In this document: one piece after another, positions 25,279-34,771 of the stretch
Position numbering within the stretch: the stretch's first letter is position 1
How the letters are laid out: every line of letters begins with the position of its first letter
NCBI RefSeq assembly: GCF_006547145.1
Contig: NZ_CP041244.1
Location: 5,518,001-5,582,000, forward strand
Direction: 5' to 3'
Length of the DNA: 64,000 bases
Source of the DNA: Actinomadura sp. WMMA1423
GTDB lineage: Bacteria > Actinomycetota > Actinomycetes > Streptosporangiales > Streptosporangiaceae
Notes under the pieces: generated by a model
What the model was told of the DNA's origin: nothing
The model's database searches: none
The model's input: the letters and a program-made list of their open reading frames with translations, nothing else
Translations under genes and position numbers: made by a program

Positions 25279-25922
25279 TTCGGAAGGCCCAGCATCGTCC
25301 GGCAGGGGCCGAGGCCCTCGATCGTGACGGGGACGGAGCGGTGGCGTTCCCAGTCCTCCCGGGTGAGCCGGTACCGCCGGTCGATGGTCATGGACCCGCG
25401 GACGACATGGCGGTCCACTCCGTTGGGCCGGTACCCGAGCTTGCGCGACACCGCGTTCGAGGCGTGGCTCTCCTCAAGGGCGCTGGAGACGGCCTCCTCG
25501 GCGTCCAGGCCGGCGAAGGCCAGGTGCAGGACGGCCGCCCTCATCTCCGTGCCGATCCCCTGCCCCTGGTGGCGGCGACCGAGCCACGAGCCTGTCGCGA
25601 CCTGCCGGAGGACGACGAGATCCTGCGCCCAGAGCGACTGCTGCCCGACGACCTCGCCCTCATGGAACACGGTGAGGTCGAGCTCCCACTTCTCGGGCGT
25701 CCATTCCGCGAGCCTCCTCCAGTGGTGCTGGACGACGCCGCGGGCGACCTCGGCGGGCGGGCGGTCCGTCCACGGCACCAGGAACGGCATCGTCTCCGGG
25801 TCGTGGACGCCCGCGGCGGCGAGGTCGGCCAGCGCGGCGAGTTCCTCGGACGAGGGCAGGCGCAACTCCAGCCGCGGCGTCGTCAGCCGCAGCCCGAGCG
25901 GCGGGAAGTGATCGACCAGCAT
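25275..25922 (-). CDS. GNAT-family N-acetyltransferase
   Basis: 215 residues from ATG 25922, with GGTGAGGGG upstream. RimJ/RimL-like architecture: TTPRLELRLPSSEEL at the start, VVGQQSLWAQ, the acetyl-CoA loop WLGRRHQGQGIGTEMRAAVL and ALEESHASNAVSRKLGYRPNG. It probably acetylates a protein N-terminus or a small amine. It is coupled to the downstream methyltransferase. Confidence 0.88.
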   Translation of the reverse strand: MLVDHFPPLGLRLTTPRLELRLPSSEELAALADLAAAGVHDPETMPFLVPWTDRPPAEVARGVVQHHWRRLAEWTPEKWELDLTVFHEGEVVGQQSLWAQDLVVLRQVATGSWLGRRHQGQGIGTEMRAAVLHLAFAGLDAEEAVSSALEESHASNAVSRKLGYRPNGVDRHVVRGSMTIDRRYRLTREDWERHRSVPVTIEGLGPCRTMLGLPK

Positions 25923-26016
25923 CCCCTCACCATGGCCCTTCCAGCCGTCCCTCGGCACCTGGTTTGGCCTGCCCGCTTCGCGCGGGCCGTATCGGGCCAC
26001 CTGGATGACCGGGTGG

Positions 26017-26214
26017 TCAGTGGCCCAGGAGGAGGAAGACGACGCCGCCGACGACGTGGGCGGCGACGGTCACGGCGAGGACGGCCACGAACAGGGCCTT
26101 CGCGGTGGGGTGGTCGAAGTGGGAACCGGGGCGCCCGCGCTGGGACGACCTGCTCTGCGCCTGCTGTTCGAGCTCGTCCAGGGACGGCAGGAAGGACGGT
26201 CGCTTGAGGGCCAT
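26017..26214 (-). CDS. Small single-pass membrane protein, 65 residues
   Basis: Begins MALKRPSFLPSLDELEQQAQSRSSQRG and ends with one hydrophobic helix (KALFVAVLAVTVAAHVVGGVVFLLLGH). GAGGAGG lies about 10 bp before ATG 26214, so I trust this start over an upstream ATG. Topology is probably N-in with a tail anchor. I recognise no family. It stands next to the kinase-cyclophilin gene, and both could be envelope proteins. Confidence 0.7.
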   Translation of the reverse strand: MALKRPSFLPSLDELEQQAQSRSSQRGRPGSHFDHPTAKALFVAVLAVTVAAHVVGGVVFLLLGH

Positions 26215-26302
26215 CGCTGAACGTCCTCCTCGGTCGGGGGTCTGCCTCACCATTGTCAACGCCCCGTGAGCCCGGTCTAATCCGGGTGTCATGACCCCCT
26301 GG

Positions 26303-28054
26303 TCAGGACGTGCGGAGGGCCTTGATCGTGACCTCCTGCTCCGGGCGGCCGTCCTTGCCGCCGCCCGCGACGCCCTTCCTGGCGACCTCGTCCACGAGGT
26401 CCATGCCCGAGGTGACCTGGCCGAAGACCGTGTAGGAGGCGGGAAGGCTCGTGGTGGCGCCGTACAGGATGAAGAACTGGCTGCCGTTGGTGTTCGGGCC
26501 CGCGTTGGCCATGGCCACGGTGCCGCGCGTGTAGCGCGCGGAGCTCAGGCTCTCGTCGTCGAACTGGTAGGTGGGGCCGCCCGTCCCGGTCCCGCTCGGG
26601 TCGCCGCACTGGAGGACCCGGAGGCTCGGTTCCGTCGTGAGCCGGTGGCAGGAGGTGCCGTCGTAGAACTTCTTGGCCGCGAGGTAGGCCAGGGAGTTCA
26701 CCGTGCAGGGCGCCTTCCCGGCGTCCAGCGAGATCCGCAGCGTGCCGCGCCCGGTCTCGATGGTGGCGCGGGACGGGAGCGACGACGGCCGGGCCGGGGG
26801 CCGCCCGACCTCCCTTTCGCCGGTGGCGTCGGCGGTGCCGCCCGCTGGGCGGTACGTGCACGAGGTGGACGGCGCGGACCGGGCGACCGGCGTCTCGCCG
26901 CCGCTCTCCCCGCTGCCCCTTGCCTCGTCGTCGCCCTTGAGCAGGGTCGCGGCGACGAACCCGCCGGCCAGGACGACGACCGCGGCGGCGGCTCCGGCGA
27001 TGAGGAGGATCCGGCCGCCCCGCCCGCTCGGCCGGGGGCCCCCCGGGTTCGGGTAGGTCCCCGGAGGCGGCGGGGACGGGAGCGTCGGCGCCCAGCCCGC
27101 GGCACCCGGCGGCGGGGGCGGCTGCGCGGGCGGCGGGTACGCACCGCCCGATGGCGCGGGTGCCGGCGGCGTCCAGTTCGCGGCCCGCGGGGACGCCGGC
27201 CGCCGCGCGGCGGCCGAGGTGCCTTCGGCCAGGAGGTTCGCGGTCGGGCCGAGGCCGAGCAGCCGCTGGAGCACCTGGAGCGCGGTCGGGCGGGCCGCCG
27301 GCTCCTTCTCCAGGCAGGACGCGACGACCGTCCGCAGGTCCCCGGTCAGCGCGCCCAGGTCCGGCTCGCCGTACAGGATCCGCTGCATGATGGCGGGCAC
27401 CGACTCGCTGCCGAACGGGGGGACGCCGTTCGCGGCGAACGCCATCGTGCAGCCCCACGCGAACATGTCCAGCGGCGCGCCGCCCGCGGTGCCCGCCACC
27501 TGCTCCGGCGCCATGTAGGCGGGGGTGCCGACGGCTCCGGTCAGGGTGGCGGAGGTGGCCTCCAGCGGGCGCGCGACGCCGAAGTCGATGACCTTCGGGC
27601 CGTCCGGGCCGAGCAGGACGTTGGCGGGCTTGAAGTCGCGGTGGACGACGCCGGCCTCGTGGATGGCGGCGAGCGCGGTGGCGGTGCCGATGGCGAGCCT
27701 GACGAGCTCCTCCGGGGACGCCGCCCCGTCCTCCAGGACCTGCTCGCGCAGCGAGGGCCCGTCGATGTACTCGCTGACGATGTAGGGCGTGTCGCCGTCG
27801 GCGTCCGCCGCGAGGATGCGGGCCGTGCAGAAGGGCGCGACGCTGCGGGCGGCCGCGAGCTCCCGGTCGAAGAGGGTGCGGGCGCGCTCGTCCCGTCCGA
27901 TGTCGGCGTGCAGGAGCTTCGCGGCGACGCGCTGCCCGGTGCTGGACTCGCCCAGGAAGACGATGCCCTGGGCGCCCTCGCCGATCCGGGCCGTCAGCCG
28001 GAACCCGCCGATCTCGCGGGGGTCCGTGGCGCGCAGTGGGCGGGTCTCCGGCAT
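26303..28054 (-). CDS. Transmembrane Ser/Thr kinase fused to an extracellular cyclophilin
   Basis: 583 residues. Residues ~15-270 are a Hanks-type kinase: Gly loop GEGAQGIVF, K46, HRDFKPAN (D140) and DFG (157-159), so it should be active. A Pro-rich segment (~285-345) leads to one membrane helix (348-372). Residues ~428-583, on the outside, form a cyclophilin peptidyl-prolyl isomerase: GTLRISLDAGKAPCTVNSL, TSCHRL (the catalytic Arg of FHR is kept), QCGDPSGTG, GTVAMANAG and SQFFILYG. Two Cys (in SCHR and LQCGD) may form a disulfide. Outer sensor domains of such kinases are usually PASTA or NHL; a cyclophilin is unusual. It may sense proline-rich peptides or unfolded secreted proteins. Confidence 0.9.
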   Translation of the reverse strand: MPETRPLRATDPREIGGFRLTARIGEGAQGIVFLGESSTGQRVAAKLLHADIGRDERARTLFDRELAAARSVAPFCTARILAADADGDTPYIVSEYIDGPSLREQVLEDGAASPEELVRLAIGTATALAAIHEAGVVHRDFKPANVLLGPDGPKVIDFGVARPLEATSATLTGAVGTPAYMAPEQVAGTAGGAPLDMFAWGCTMAFAANGVPPFGSESVPAIMQRILYGEPDLGALTGDLRTVVASCLEKEPAARPTALQVLQRLLGLGPTANLLAEGTSAAARRPASPRAANWTPPAPAPSGGAYPPPAQPPPPPGAAGWAPTLPSPPPPGTYPNPGGPRPSGRGGRILLIAGAAAAVVVLAGGFVAATLLKGDDEARGSGESGGETPVARSAPSTSCTYRPAGGTADATGEREVGRPPARPSSLPSRATIETGRGTLRISLDAGKAPCTVNSLAYLAAKKFYDGTSCHRLTTEPSLRVLQCGDPSGTGTGGPTYQFDDESLSSARYTRGTVAMANAGPNTNGSQFFILYGATTSLPASYTVFGQVTSGMDLVDEVARKGVAGGGKDGRPEQEVTIKALRTS

Positions 28055-28088
28055 TCAGGAACCTCCACGACTGGGCGGAGGAAGCAGC

Positions 28089-28379
28089 CTATCGGCGGCG
28101 GGACGCGTGCTCGGTCAGCTCGAGGTCGACGAACGCGCCGATCATCGCACGCCATACCGCCTCCGCGACCTCGGGCGAGAGCCCGGCGCCCGCGGCCCTC
28201 TCCCGCGCCAGCCCGACGACCCGCTCCACCCGGTCGGGCGCGCGGACGGCCTGCTCGTCGCGCTTGAACGCCGCGGCCGCGCGCACCAGTTCCTCGCGCT
28301 CGGCCAGAAGCCGGACGAGGCGCCCGTCGATGGCGTCGATCCGGGCGCGAACGTCCTCGAGCGTCTCAGGGGGTTCCAT
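28089..28379 (-). CDS. Chorismate mutase, AroQ type
   Basis: 96-residue all-helical protein (MEPPETLEDVRARIDAIDGRLVRLLAEREELV) with the AroQ pattern: Arg in RARID, Arg in LLAERE, Lys/Arg in FKRDEQ and a late ELTEH segment. It converts chorismate to prephenate for Phe/Tyr synthesis. I prefer ATG 28379 because GAGG precedes it; ATG 28391 is an alternative. No aromatic amino-acid genes are adjacent. Confidence 0.85.
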   Translation of the reverse strand: MEPPETLEDVRARIDAIDGRLVRLLAEREELVRAAAAFKRDEQAVRAPDRVERVVGLARERAAGAGLSPEVAEAVWRAMIGAFVDLELTEHASRRR

Positions 28380-28428
28380 AGGCCTCAGCATGCCGCACGG
28401 GCGCGCGGGGAGCCGTCCGCCGGGACCG

Positions 28429-29736
<1,308 letters not shown>

Positions 29737-29762
29737 CCGCGTACCCCTCCCCGACGGTCTGT

Positions 29763-29786
29763 CCGAAATGCGAATAGTATTCGGAT
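29763..29786. promoter_or_regulatory. Inverted repeat in the GH1/TetR divergent gap
   Basis: CGAAT-AGT-ATTCG (29772-29784) is a perfect short palindrome inside a wider TCCGAA...TTCGGA pair (29763-29768, 29781-29786). It lies between divergent genes and is a likely operator, possibly for the TetR protein or for the glucosidase promoter. Confidence 0.5.
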
Positions 29787-29885
29787 ATTACTGGCGGGGT
29801 GGTGCGGGCGGAAGAGTCCTGTGGCCCCGGGGGTATGGCACGCTGCGCAGGCTCAGTATCGGTGCGTTCGGGGGACAATGGCGAG

Positions 29886-30509
29886 GTGACCGAGAACCGA
29901 ACGCCGCTCCGCCGCCGCCCCGCCCAGCGCCGCAGCGCCGAGCGCGTCCAGCGGATGCTGGACGCCTGCGCCGCCATCCTGGACGAGGACGGCTACGACG
30001 GCCTGACCACGACGCGCATCGCCCAGCGCGCCGAGGTGGCGATCGGCTCGGTCTACCAGTTCTTCCCCGACAAGCGCGCCGTCGCGCAGGCGCTCGCGCT
30101 GCGCAACCTGGAGGAGTTCGGCGACCGGATCTCCGCGCGGCTCGCCGGGGGCGGCTTCGCCGACTGGTCCGACACGGTCGGCGCGATCATCGAGATCTTC
30201 GTGCAGATGCACCGGACCGTGCCCGGCTTCCGGGTGCTGCGCTTCGGCGACGTCGCCGACGTCAACCTGCTGGACTCCGACGCCGACAACAACGCCGTGG
30301 TCGCCGACCGGCTCCGCCGGATGATCGTGGACACGTTCGGCATCCAGGACACCCCCGGCCTCGCCACCGCGCTCGCCATCTCGGTCGAGGCGGGCGACGC
30401 CGTGCTGAAGATGGCGTTCCGCCGCAGCCCGGACGGCGACCCGGAGATCGTCGCCGAGGCCGAGCGGCTGATACACGGCTACCTGGCCGCGCACATCCAG
30501 GAGACCTGA
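29886..30509 (+). CDS. TetR-family transcription regulator
   Basis: 207 residues from GTG 29886 with GGGGGACAATGG upstream; the upstream part of the open frame looks non-coding. N-terminal helix-turn-helix: RRSAERVQRMLDACAAILDEDGYDGLTTTRIAQRAEVAIGSVYQFFPDKRAV split over ~15-65, with the typical VYQFFPDK. The C-terminal ligand domain ends EAERLIHGYLAAHIQ. It probably controls the LURP-one-like and di-iron genes directly downstream, which have their own inverted repeats, and itself. Confidence 0.88.
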   Translation: MTENRTPLRRRPAQRRSAERVQRMLDACAAILDEDGYDGLTTTRIAQRAEVAIGSVYQFFPDKRAVAQALALRNLEEFGDRISARLAGGGFADWSDTVGAIIEIFVQMHRTVPGFRVLRFGDVADVNLLDSDADNNAVVADRLRRMIVDTFGIQDTPGLATALAISVEAGDAVLKMAFRRSPDGDPEIVAEAERLIHGYLAAHIQET

Positions 30510-30523
30510 CCCGACCCTGGACG

Positions 30524-30543
30524 CATCCGGAAAACATCGGATG
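30524..30543. promoter_or_regulatory. Inverted repeat before the LURP-one-like gene
   Basis: CATCCG (30524-30529) and CGGATG (30538-30543) are perfect arms separated by 8 bp. They end 14 bp before the GTG start, just upstream of the AAGGGA ribosome site. Possible operator or small stem in the leader. Confidence 0.4.
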
Positions 30544-30556
30544 TAAGGGACTCGCT

Positions 30557-31201
30557 GTGGCAGACTCCCCTCCGCAAACCGAGACGGAACGGGTGAGTTC
30601 GCTGGACGAGGAAAGACTCCAGGCACAGCGCAGGCTGCTGATCCGGCAGCGGGTGCGCCTGATGGTGAACCAGTACGAGGTGCACGCGGAGGGGCCGGGC
30701 GGCGAGGAGGGCGAGCTGCTCGCCTTCGCGCAGCAGAAGCGGCTGGCGTTCAAGGAGCAGGTCACCCTGTACTCCGACGACTCCAAGTCGCGCCCGATCC
30801 TCGGGTTCAAGGCGCGCAAGCGCATCGACCTGGCCTCGGCGTACGACATCACGGACGCGCACGGGCAGCCGATCGGCGTGTTCCGCAAGGACTTCAAGAA
30901 GTCGCTGATCGCCTCCACCTGGCACCTCGAGCAGCCGGGCCTCGGCGTGACGACCGGTAGCGAGCGCAACAAGTTCGTGGCCGTGCTGCGGCGGGTCTGG
31001 AACTTCATCCCGTACGTGGAGAACCTGCCGTTCGCGTGGCCGTACCACTTCGACTTCTACGCCGGCGACCAGGTGGTCTTCAGCGTCGACAAGAAGTTCG
31101 GCTTCCGCGACCGCTACGTCATCGAGATCAACGATCCGCGCCTGGACCGCCGCCTCGTCATCGCCCAGGCCGTCGGCCTGGACGCCCTCCAGTCCCGCTG
31201 A
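30557..31201 (+). CDS. LURP-one-related (tubby-like beta-barrel) protein
   Basis: 214 residues from GTG 30557 with AAGGGA upstream. Fold cues: RRLLIRQRVRLMVNQYEVH, then FAQQKRLAFKEQVTLYSDDSK, ILGFKARKRIDLASAYDITDAHGQPIG in two parts, FRKDFKKSLIASTWHL and a final FSVDKKFGFRDRYVIEI. These are the strand-rich signatures of the LURP-one/scramblase superfamily, with no predicted signal peptide. Bacterial members are uncharacterised, and membrane-lipid contact is suspected from eukaryotic relatives. It is flanked by the TetR and di-iron genes, consistent with a lipid-related three-gene set. Confidence 0.75.
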   Translation: MADSPPQTETERVSSLDEERLQAQRRLLIRQRVRLMVNQYEVHAEGPGGEEGELLAFAQQKRLAFKEQVTLYSDDSKSRPILGFKARKRIDLASAYDITDAHGQPIGVFRKDFKKSLIASTWHLEQPGLGVTTGSERNKFVAVLRRVWNFIPYVENLPFAWPYHFDFYAGDQVVFSVDKKFGFRDRYVIEINDPRLDRRLVIAQAVGLDALQSR

Positions 31202-31313
31202 CGCGGGACCCGTCCGGCCCGCTCGCCCGCGCCCTCCTCTGCGGAGGTCGCGGGCGGCTGTGTTCGGTGGCGCTTTCGTGACGGGTTCCGGCGACTCCCT
31301 GGTTTCCGCCCGC

Positions 31314-31338
31314 TTTACATGTTACGAAGGTATGTAAA
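31314..31338. promoter_or_regulatory. Palindromic operator before the di-iron gene
   Basis: TTTACAT (31314-31320) and ATGTAAA (31332-31338) are perfect 7-bp arms 11 bp apart. The AT-rich arms stand out in 70% GC DNA. Size and symmetry fit a TetR-family operator. Confidence 0.6.
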
Positions 31339-31402
31339 CCCGTGGGCGGTGCACACCCGCGTCGCGAACCGTGCGGCGTCACCCCTGGAGGAGGATCCCC
31401 CC

Positions 31403-32509
31403 GTGAGTTCCTACGACCTCTACGCCACGCCTGTCCCCGCGGACACGTGGAACGTCCCGATGGCGGGCGACACCCGCTTCACCTGGGAGTACGACGACGG
31501 CCGCGACCGGCTGCTGAACCTGTACCAGAAGGGCAAGGACAAGCAGTGGGACGCGCAGAAGCGCATCGACTGGGACCTCGAGGTCGATCCGATCAACGTC
31601 GCCGGGCTGCCGGAGAACTTCAACCCGCTGTTCGGGTCCGACATCTGGGAGAAGATGACCCAGAAGGAGCGGGACGAGTTCGGCCGCCACCAGGGCTCGT
31701 GGCTGTTCAGCCAGTTCCTGCACGGCGAGCAGGGCGCGCTGAACGTCTCGGCGCGCATCGTCCAGTCCGTCCCGGACCTCGACTCGAAGTTCTACGCCGC
31801 CACCCAGACCATGGACGAGGCGCGGCACGTCGAGCTGTACGCGAAGTTCGTGCACGAGAAGATCGGCATGTACTACCCGATCAACCAGGACCTGGCGAAG
31901 CTGCTCGCCGAGTCGCTGGAGGACAGCCGCTGGGACCTGCCCTACCTCGGCATGCAGGTCCTCATCGAGGGCCTCGCCCTCGCCGCGTTCGGGCTGTACC
32001 GCGACATGTCGACCAACCCCCTGGTCAAGCAGCTCCTCGCCTACGTCATGCAGGACGAGGCGCGCCACGTGGCCTTCGGGCGGCTCGCGCTCAAGGACTA
32101 CTACGCCGAGCTCACCGACAAGGAGCGGGCCGAGCGCCAGGAGTTCGTCGTCGAGGGCTGCTACCTCATGCGCGACCGCTTCAAGGGGCGCGAGGTCTTC
32201 GAGCAGCTCGACATGCCGGTGGACCGTTGCATGGAGTTCGTCGACAACTCCGACATGTTCACGCTCTACCAGTCGCTGCTCTTCAGCCGCATCGTCCCGT
32301 GTGTCCGTGATGTGGGGCTCTGGGGCGACAAGGTGCAGGCCGCCTACGCGGACATGGGCGTCCTCGACAATGCCAAGGCCGACCTCGAGGCCCTGATGAG
32401 GCAGGACGAGGAGATCGCCGAGAAGGTCGACGAGGAGCGGTACGCGGCCGAGCTCGCCGCCCGCAAGGACGAGGTCGACGAGGCCATCACCCTCGGCGCG
32501 GTCGAGTAG
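31403..32509 (+). CDS. Ferritin-like di-iron protein
   Basis: 368 residues from GTG 31403 preceded by GGAGGAGG. All six ligands of a carboxylate di-iron site are present in the ribonucleotide reductase R2/ferritin order: E109 (HGEQG), E139 and H142 (DEARH), E189 (LIEGLAL), E219 and H222 (DEARH). It is all-helical and soluble, ending in an acidic helix (MRQDEEIAEKVDEERYAAELAARKDE). It should activate O2. Whether it is a fatty-acyl or aromatic oxygenase, or a R2lox-like oxidase, cannot be said. A strong terminator follows. The preceding operator and TetR gene suggest induction by its substrate. Confidence 0.85.
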   Translation: MSSYDLYATPVPADTWNVPMAGDTRFTWEYDDGRDRLLNLYQKGKDKQWDAQKRIDWDLEVDPINVAGLPENFNPLFGSDIWEKMTQKERDEFGRHQGSWLFSQFLHGEQGALNVSARIVQSVPDLDSKFYAATQTMDEARHVELYAKFVHEKIGMYYPINQDLAKLLAESLEDSRWDLPYLGMQVLIEGLALAAFGLYRDMSTNPLVKQLLAYVMQDEARHVAFGRLALKDYYAELTDKERAERQEFVVEGCYLMRDRFKGREVFEQLDMPVDRCMEFVDNSDMFTLYQSLLFSRIVPCVRDVGLWGDKVQAAYADMGVLDNAKADLEALMRQDEEIAEKVDEERYAAELAARKDEVDEAITLGAVE

Positions 32510-32526
32510 GCCCGCGAGCCTTCCAG

Positions 32527-32564
32527 GCGGGGGTGCCCTTCGGGGCGCCCCCGCTTCTGTTTTG
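32527..32564 (+). terminator. Rho-independent terminator with TTCG loop
   Basis: GCGGGGGTGCCC (32527-32538) pairs over 12 bp, with one T-G pair, to GGGCGCCCCCGC (32543-32554) around a TTCG tetraloop. TTCTGTTTT follows. It ends the di-iron gene transcript. Confidence 0.9.
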
Positions 32565-32768
32565 TCGCGAGTTGTCAGCATTTAGCATTCTGTACGGGTT
32601 CGATGATCAGCCCATGGAGATCTTTTTCGTTTCCCCAAGTCCTTTTCGAATCGCCCGCGCGGGTCCCGGCCGTGTACTAGCGTCCCCGCTCGACAGTGCG
32701 CCGGGATATGTCAGCCGCCCGGACGCGCGCCACATGTGCAGGGTCGATCAGAAAACCCGGGGGAAAGA

Positions 32769-33611
32769 ATGAACCGCTCAGCCAGAGGCCTTCTCAGGAC
32801 ATCCGTTCTCGGCTCGCTCGTCGCCGCGCTCGCGGTGGCGGCCGCGCCGACGGAGGCCGTACCCGCGAAGGCGGCGCCGAGCGCGGCGGCCGGCCCGTCC
32901 ACGCAGTTCCTCTACGAGGCCACCGCCGCGGGCCGCGGCGTCATGCGGACGCTCCCCGCCCCGGCCGCCGAACTCGGCACGGGCGCCGTCGACGGGGCGC
33001 TCCGGGCGGCTCCGGCGGGGCCGGGGCTGCGCACCGCCGGCGACCGCGGCCCGGGGGCGGCGCTGCCCGGCCTGTCCGGCGGGGCGGGCGACATCCCCGG
33101 GACGCTGCTGGGCGGCAGCCTCGGAAAGGGCCTGTCCAAGGTCGGCGTCGGCAAGGGGCTCCCCACCGGGAAGCTCCTGCGCACCGGCGAGCCCGCCCAG
33201 ACCGAGGCGGCGGGCTCGGTCCTGCCGAACGCCCGGGCCGCCGAGGCGCCCATCAGCATGGCCGGTCCGGTGCCGCTGCCCGGGCTGAAGGACCTGCGAT
33301 CCCTGCTGGGCGCCGCGAGCCCCGGCAGCCTGCCGGTCGGCCAGGTGCTCTTCCCGCCGTCCGCCCGCCGGTCCGCCGCTTCGCCTCCGTCCGGCGACCT
33401 GCTCGGCCAGGTCGACGGCGCCGTGAGCAAGGCCCGGGGTCTCGGCCAGACCGAAGGCCAGGTGGTGGACGTCCTGAAAGCGCGGGAGCGCCGGTCCCGC
33501 GGGAACGGCGACGGGCCGCTCTCCATGCCGAACGCCTCCGCGCTCGGCCTGCCGAAAGTCTCCGGCCTGCCGAAGCTCTCGGGCCTGCCGGTCGTGTCGG
33601 GACGCGGCTGA
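32769..33611 (+). CDS. Secreted low-complexity protein
   Basis: 280 residues from ATG 32769 with GGGGGAAAGA upstream, the same kind of leader end as in the SH3 genes. A signal peptide covers ~1-45 (LLRTSVLGSLVAALAVAAAPTEA). The mature part is rich in Gly, Leu, Pro, Ala and Ser without Cys. It has recurring short phrases such as LGGSLGKGLSKVGVGKGL, SGLPKLSGLPVVSG and PLPGLKDL, spaced as in actinobacterial secreted proteins of unknown role. I do not recognise a fold. It is probably extracellular or wall-associated. Confidence 0.75.
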   Translation: MNRSARGLLRTSVLGSLVAALAVAAAPTEAVPAKAAPSAAAGPSTQFLYEATAAGRGVMRTLPAPAAELGTGAVDGALRAAPAGPGLRTAGDRGPGAALPGLSGGAGDIPGTLLGGSLGKGLSKVGVGKGLPTGKLLRTGEPAQTEAAGSVLPNARAAEAPISMAGPVPLPGLKDLRSLLGAASPGSLPVGQVLFPPSARRSAASPPSGDLLGQVDGAVSKARGLGQTEGQVVDVLKARERRSRGNGDGPLSMPNASALGLPKVSGLPKLSGLPVVSGRG

Positions 33612-33635
33612 ACACGCCCTCCGTCCTCCCAGGTC

Positions 33636-33690
33636 ACGGGGCGGTCCAGCGGAAGACGATCTTCCGCCGGACCGCCCCGTTCCGCTCTTG
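33636..33690 (+). terminator. Very strong terminator hairpin
   Basis: Arms at 33636-33656 and 33660-33680 pair over 21 positions with one A-C mismatch around a CGA loop, then TTCCGCTCTTG. It ends the secreted-protein gene, 25 bp after its stop. Confidence 0.9.
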
Positions 33691-34098
33691 ACGGACCTTT
33701 GTTATCCGTCCGAGATAAGCGGTATGCACGGAGTAAAGACGATCTTGAAATGCGGTCACTCTGTGAAGTTGATCAGCTCCGCAGGGCAAAAGGTGAGGTG
33801 ACAAAGCCCACAAACACCGGCTCTACGTCTTGATCTGCCGGGGACACGACGTACGGTCAGGGACTTGTGCGGCTCTTCAGCAATGAAAAGTGAAGATGCC
33901 TTTCCAGCCGCACCTGCCGGACGCCGATCCGCGATGAAGCGGTCGCGCCTCTAGAAAGCGGCGCGGAGCGGGCTGAGGAGCCCGCAGGCGGCGGGGGATC
34001 CGGGGGACGGCCTACGTTCGCCCGACCATGCCGCGCGAGACACGGCGGCGAGATCCGCCGGGCGTCCGGGGTCCTGTCCCCTAACAAAGGACTCCTCT
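33691..34098 (+). promoter_or_regulatory. Long structured leader/promoter region of the RlpA gene
   Basis: About 400 bp without a gene. It begins with a palindrome GACGGA...TCCGTC (33690-33695, 33705-33710) and is relatively AT-rich to about 33930. It then holds several stems, such as GCGGGCT-GAGG-AGCCCGC (33968-33985) and GGGG-TCCTGT-CCCC close to the AAAGGA ribosome site. Wall-hydrolase genes in actinomycetes often have c-di-AMP (ydaO) riboswitches, but I could not find that motif's conserved core here. Confidence 0.4.
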
Positions 34099-34719
34099 GT
34101 GGGTAGCCCTGTCAGGCGTCTTCTTCGAGCGCGCCTACGCACGATCATGATCGTCTCCGGCGCCGCCGTCGCCGTCCTCGCCGCGGGCGCGTTCGCCCTG
34201 GCCGGGCGCGACGGCCCCGCCGAGTCGGCACCGGCGGCGCAGACCGCGCCGCAGCCCGCGGACCCGCTGGCGGACCGCCCGCACGGCGAGCCGACCCGGG
34301 CCGGCCGCGGCGCGACCCGCTCTCCGGAGCCGTCGCCTTCGAAGACCTCCAAGAAGAAGAAGTCGTCGAAGTCCGAGAGCCAGGCCGCGAACGTGGCGAA
34401 GCCCAAGAAGAAGAAGCGGTACAAGGTCCTGAGGACGGGCTCGTGCGAGGCCTCCTACTACTGGGAGGGCCAGATGACCGCGAGCGGCGAGGCCTTCGAC
34501 CCGAGCGAGCTGACGGCCGCGCACAAGACGCTGCCGATGGGCTCGAAGGTCCGCGTGACCAACAAGAACAACGACCGTTCGGTCGTCGTCCGCATCAACG
34601 ACCGCGGCCCGTACGCGGGCGGACGCTGCCTGGACCTGTCCAAGGCCGCCATGAAGAAGGTCGGCGGCACCGGGTCGGGGGTCATCCCCGTCCGCTACGA
34701 GGTCCTGTCCAAGGGCTGA
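34099..34719 (+). CDS. RlpA-like double-psi beta-barrel secreted protein
   Basis: 206 residues from GTG 34099 with AAAGGA upstream. An N-terminal membrane/signal helix (IMIVSGAAVAVLAAGAFAL) is followed by a Pro/Ser/Lys-rich linker with lysine blocks (KKKKSSKSES, KPKKKKRYK). From ~115 comes a double-psi beta-barrel: SCEASYYWEG, GEAFDPSELTAAHKTLPMG, VRINDRGPYAGGRCLDLS with the catalytic-type Asp in NDRGP, and AAMKKVG. RlpA-like proteins bind or cleave glycan strands of peptidoglycan. The Lys-rich linker may bind teichoic acids or other anionic wall polymers. Confidence 0.9.
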   Translation: MGSPVRRLLRARLRTIMIVSGAAVAVLAAGAFALAGRDGPAESAPAAQTAPQPADPLADRPHGEPTRAGRGATRSPEPSPSKTSKKKKSSKSESQAANVAKPKKKKRYKVLRTGSCEASYYWEGQMTASGEAFDPSELTAAHKTLPMGSKVRVTNKNNDRSVVVRINDRGPYAGGRCLDLSKAAMKKVGGTGSGVIPVRYEVLSKG

Positions 34720-34771
34720 TCCCGTACGTCCCCACCCGCCCGGCGGGCGCCGCAGCGTGCCCGCCGGGCGG

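Noticed and set aside
31403..32509. Calling the di-iron protein a ribonucleotide reductase R2 or R2lox
   Set aside because: The ligand set fits the superfamily, but length and surrounding motifs do not match either, and no nrd gene is nearby.
33691..34098. ydaO/c-di-AMP riboswitch before the RlpA-like gene
   Set aside because: Gene context fits, but I could not find the conserved core of that riboswitch by eye.
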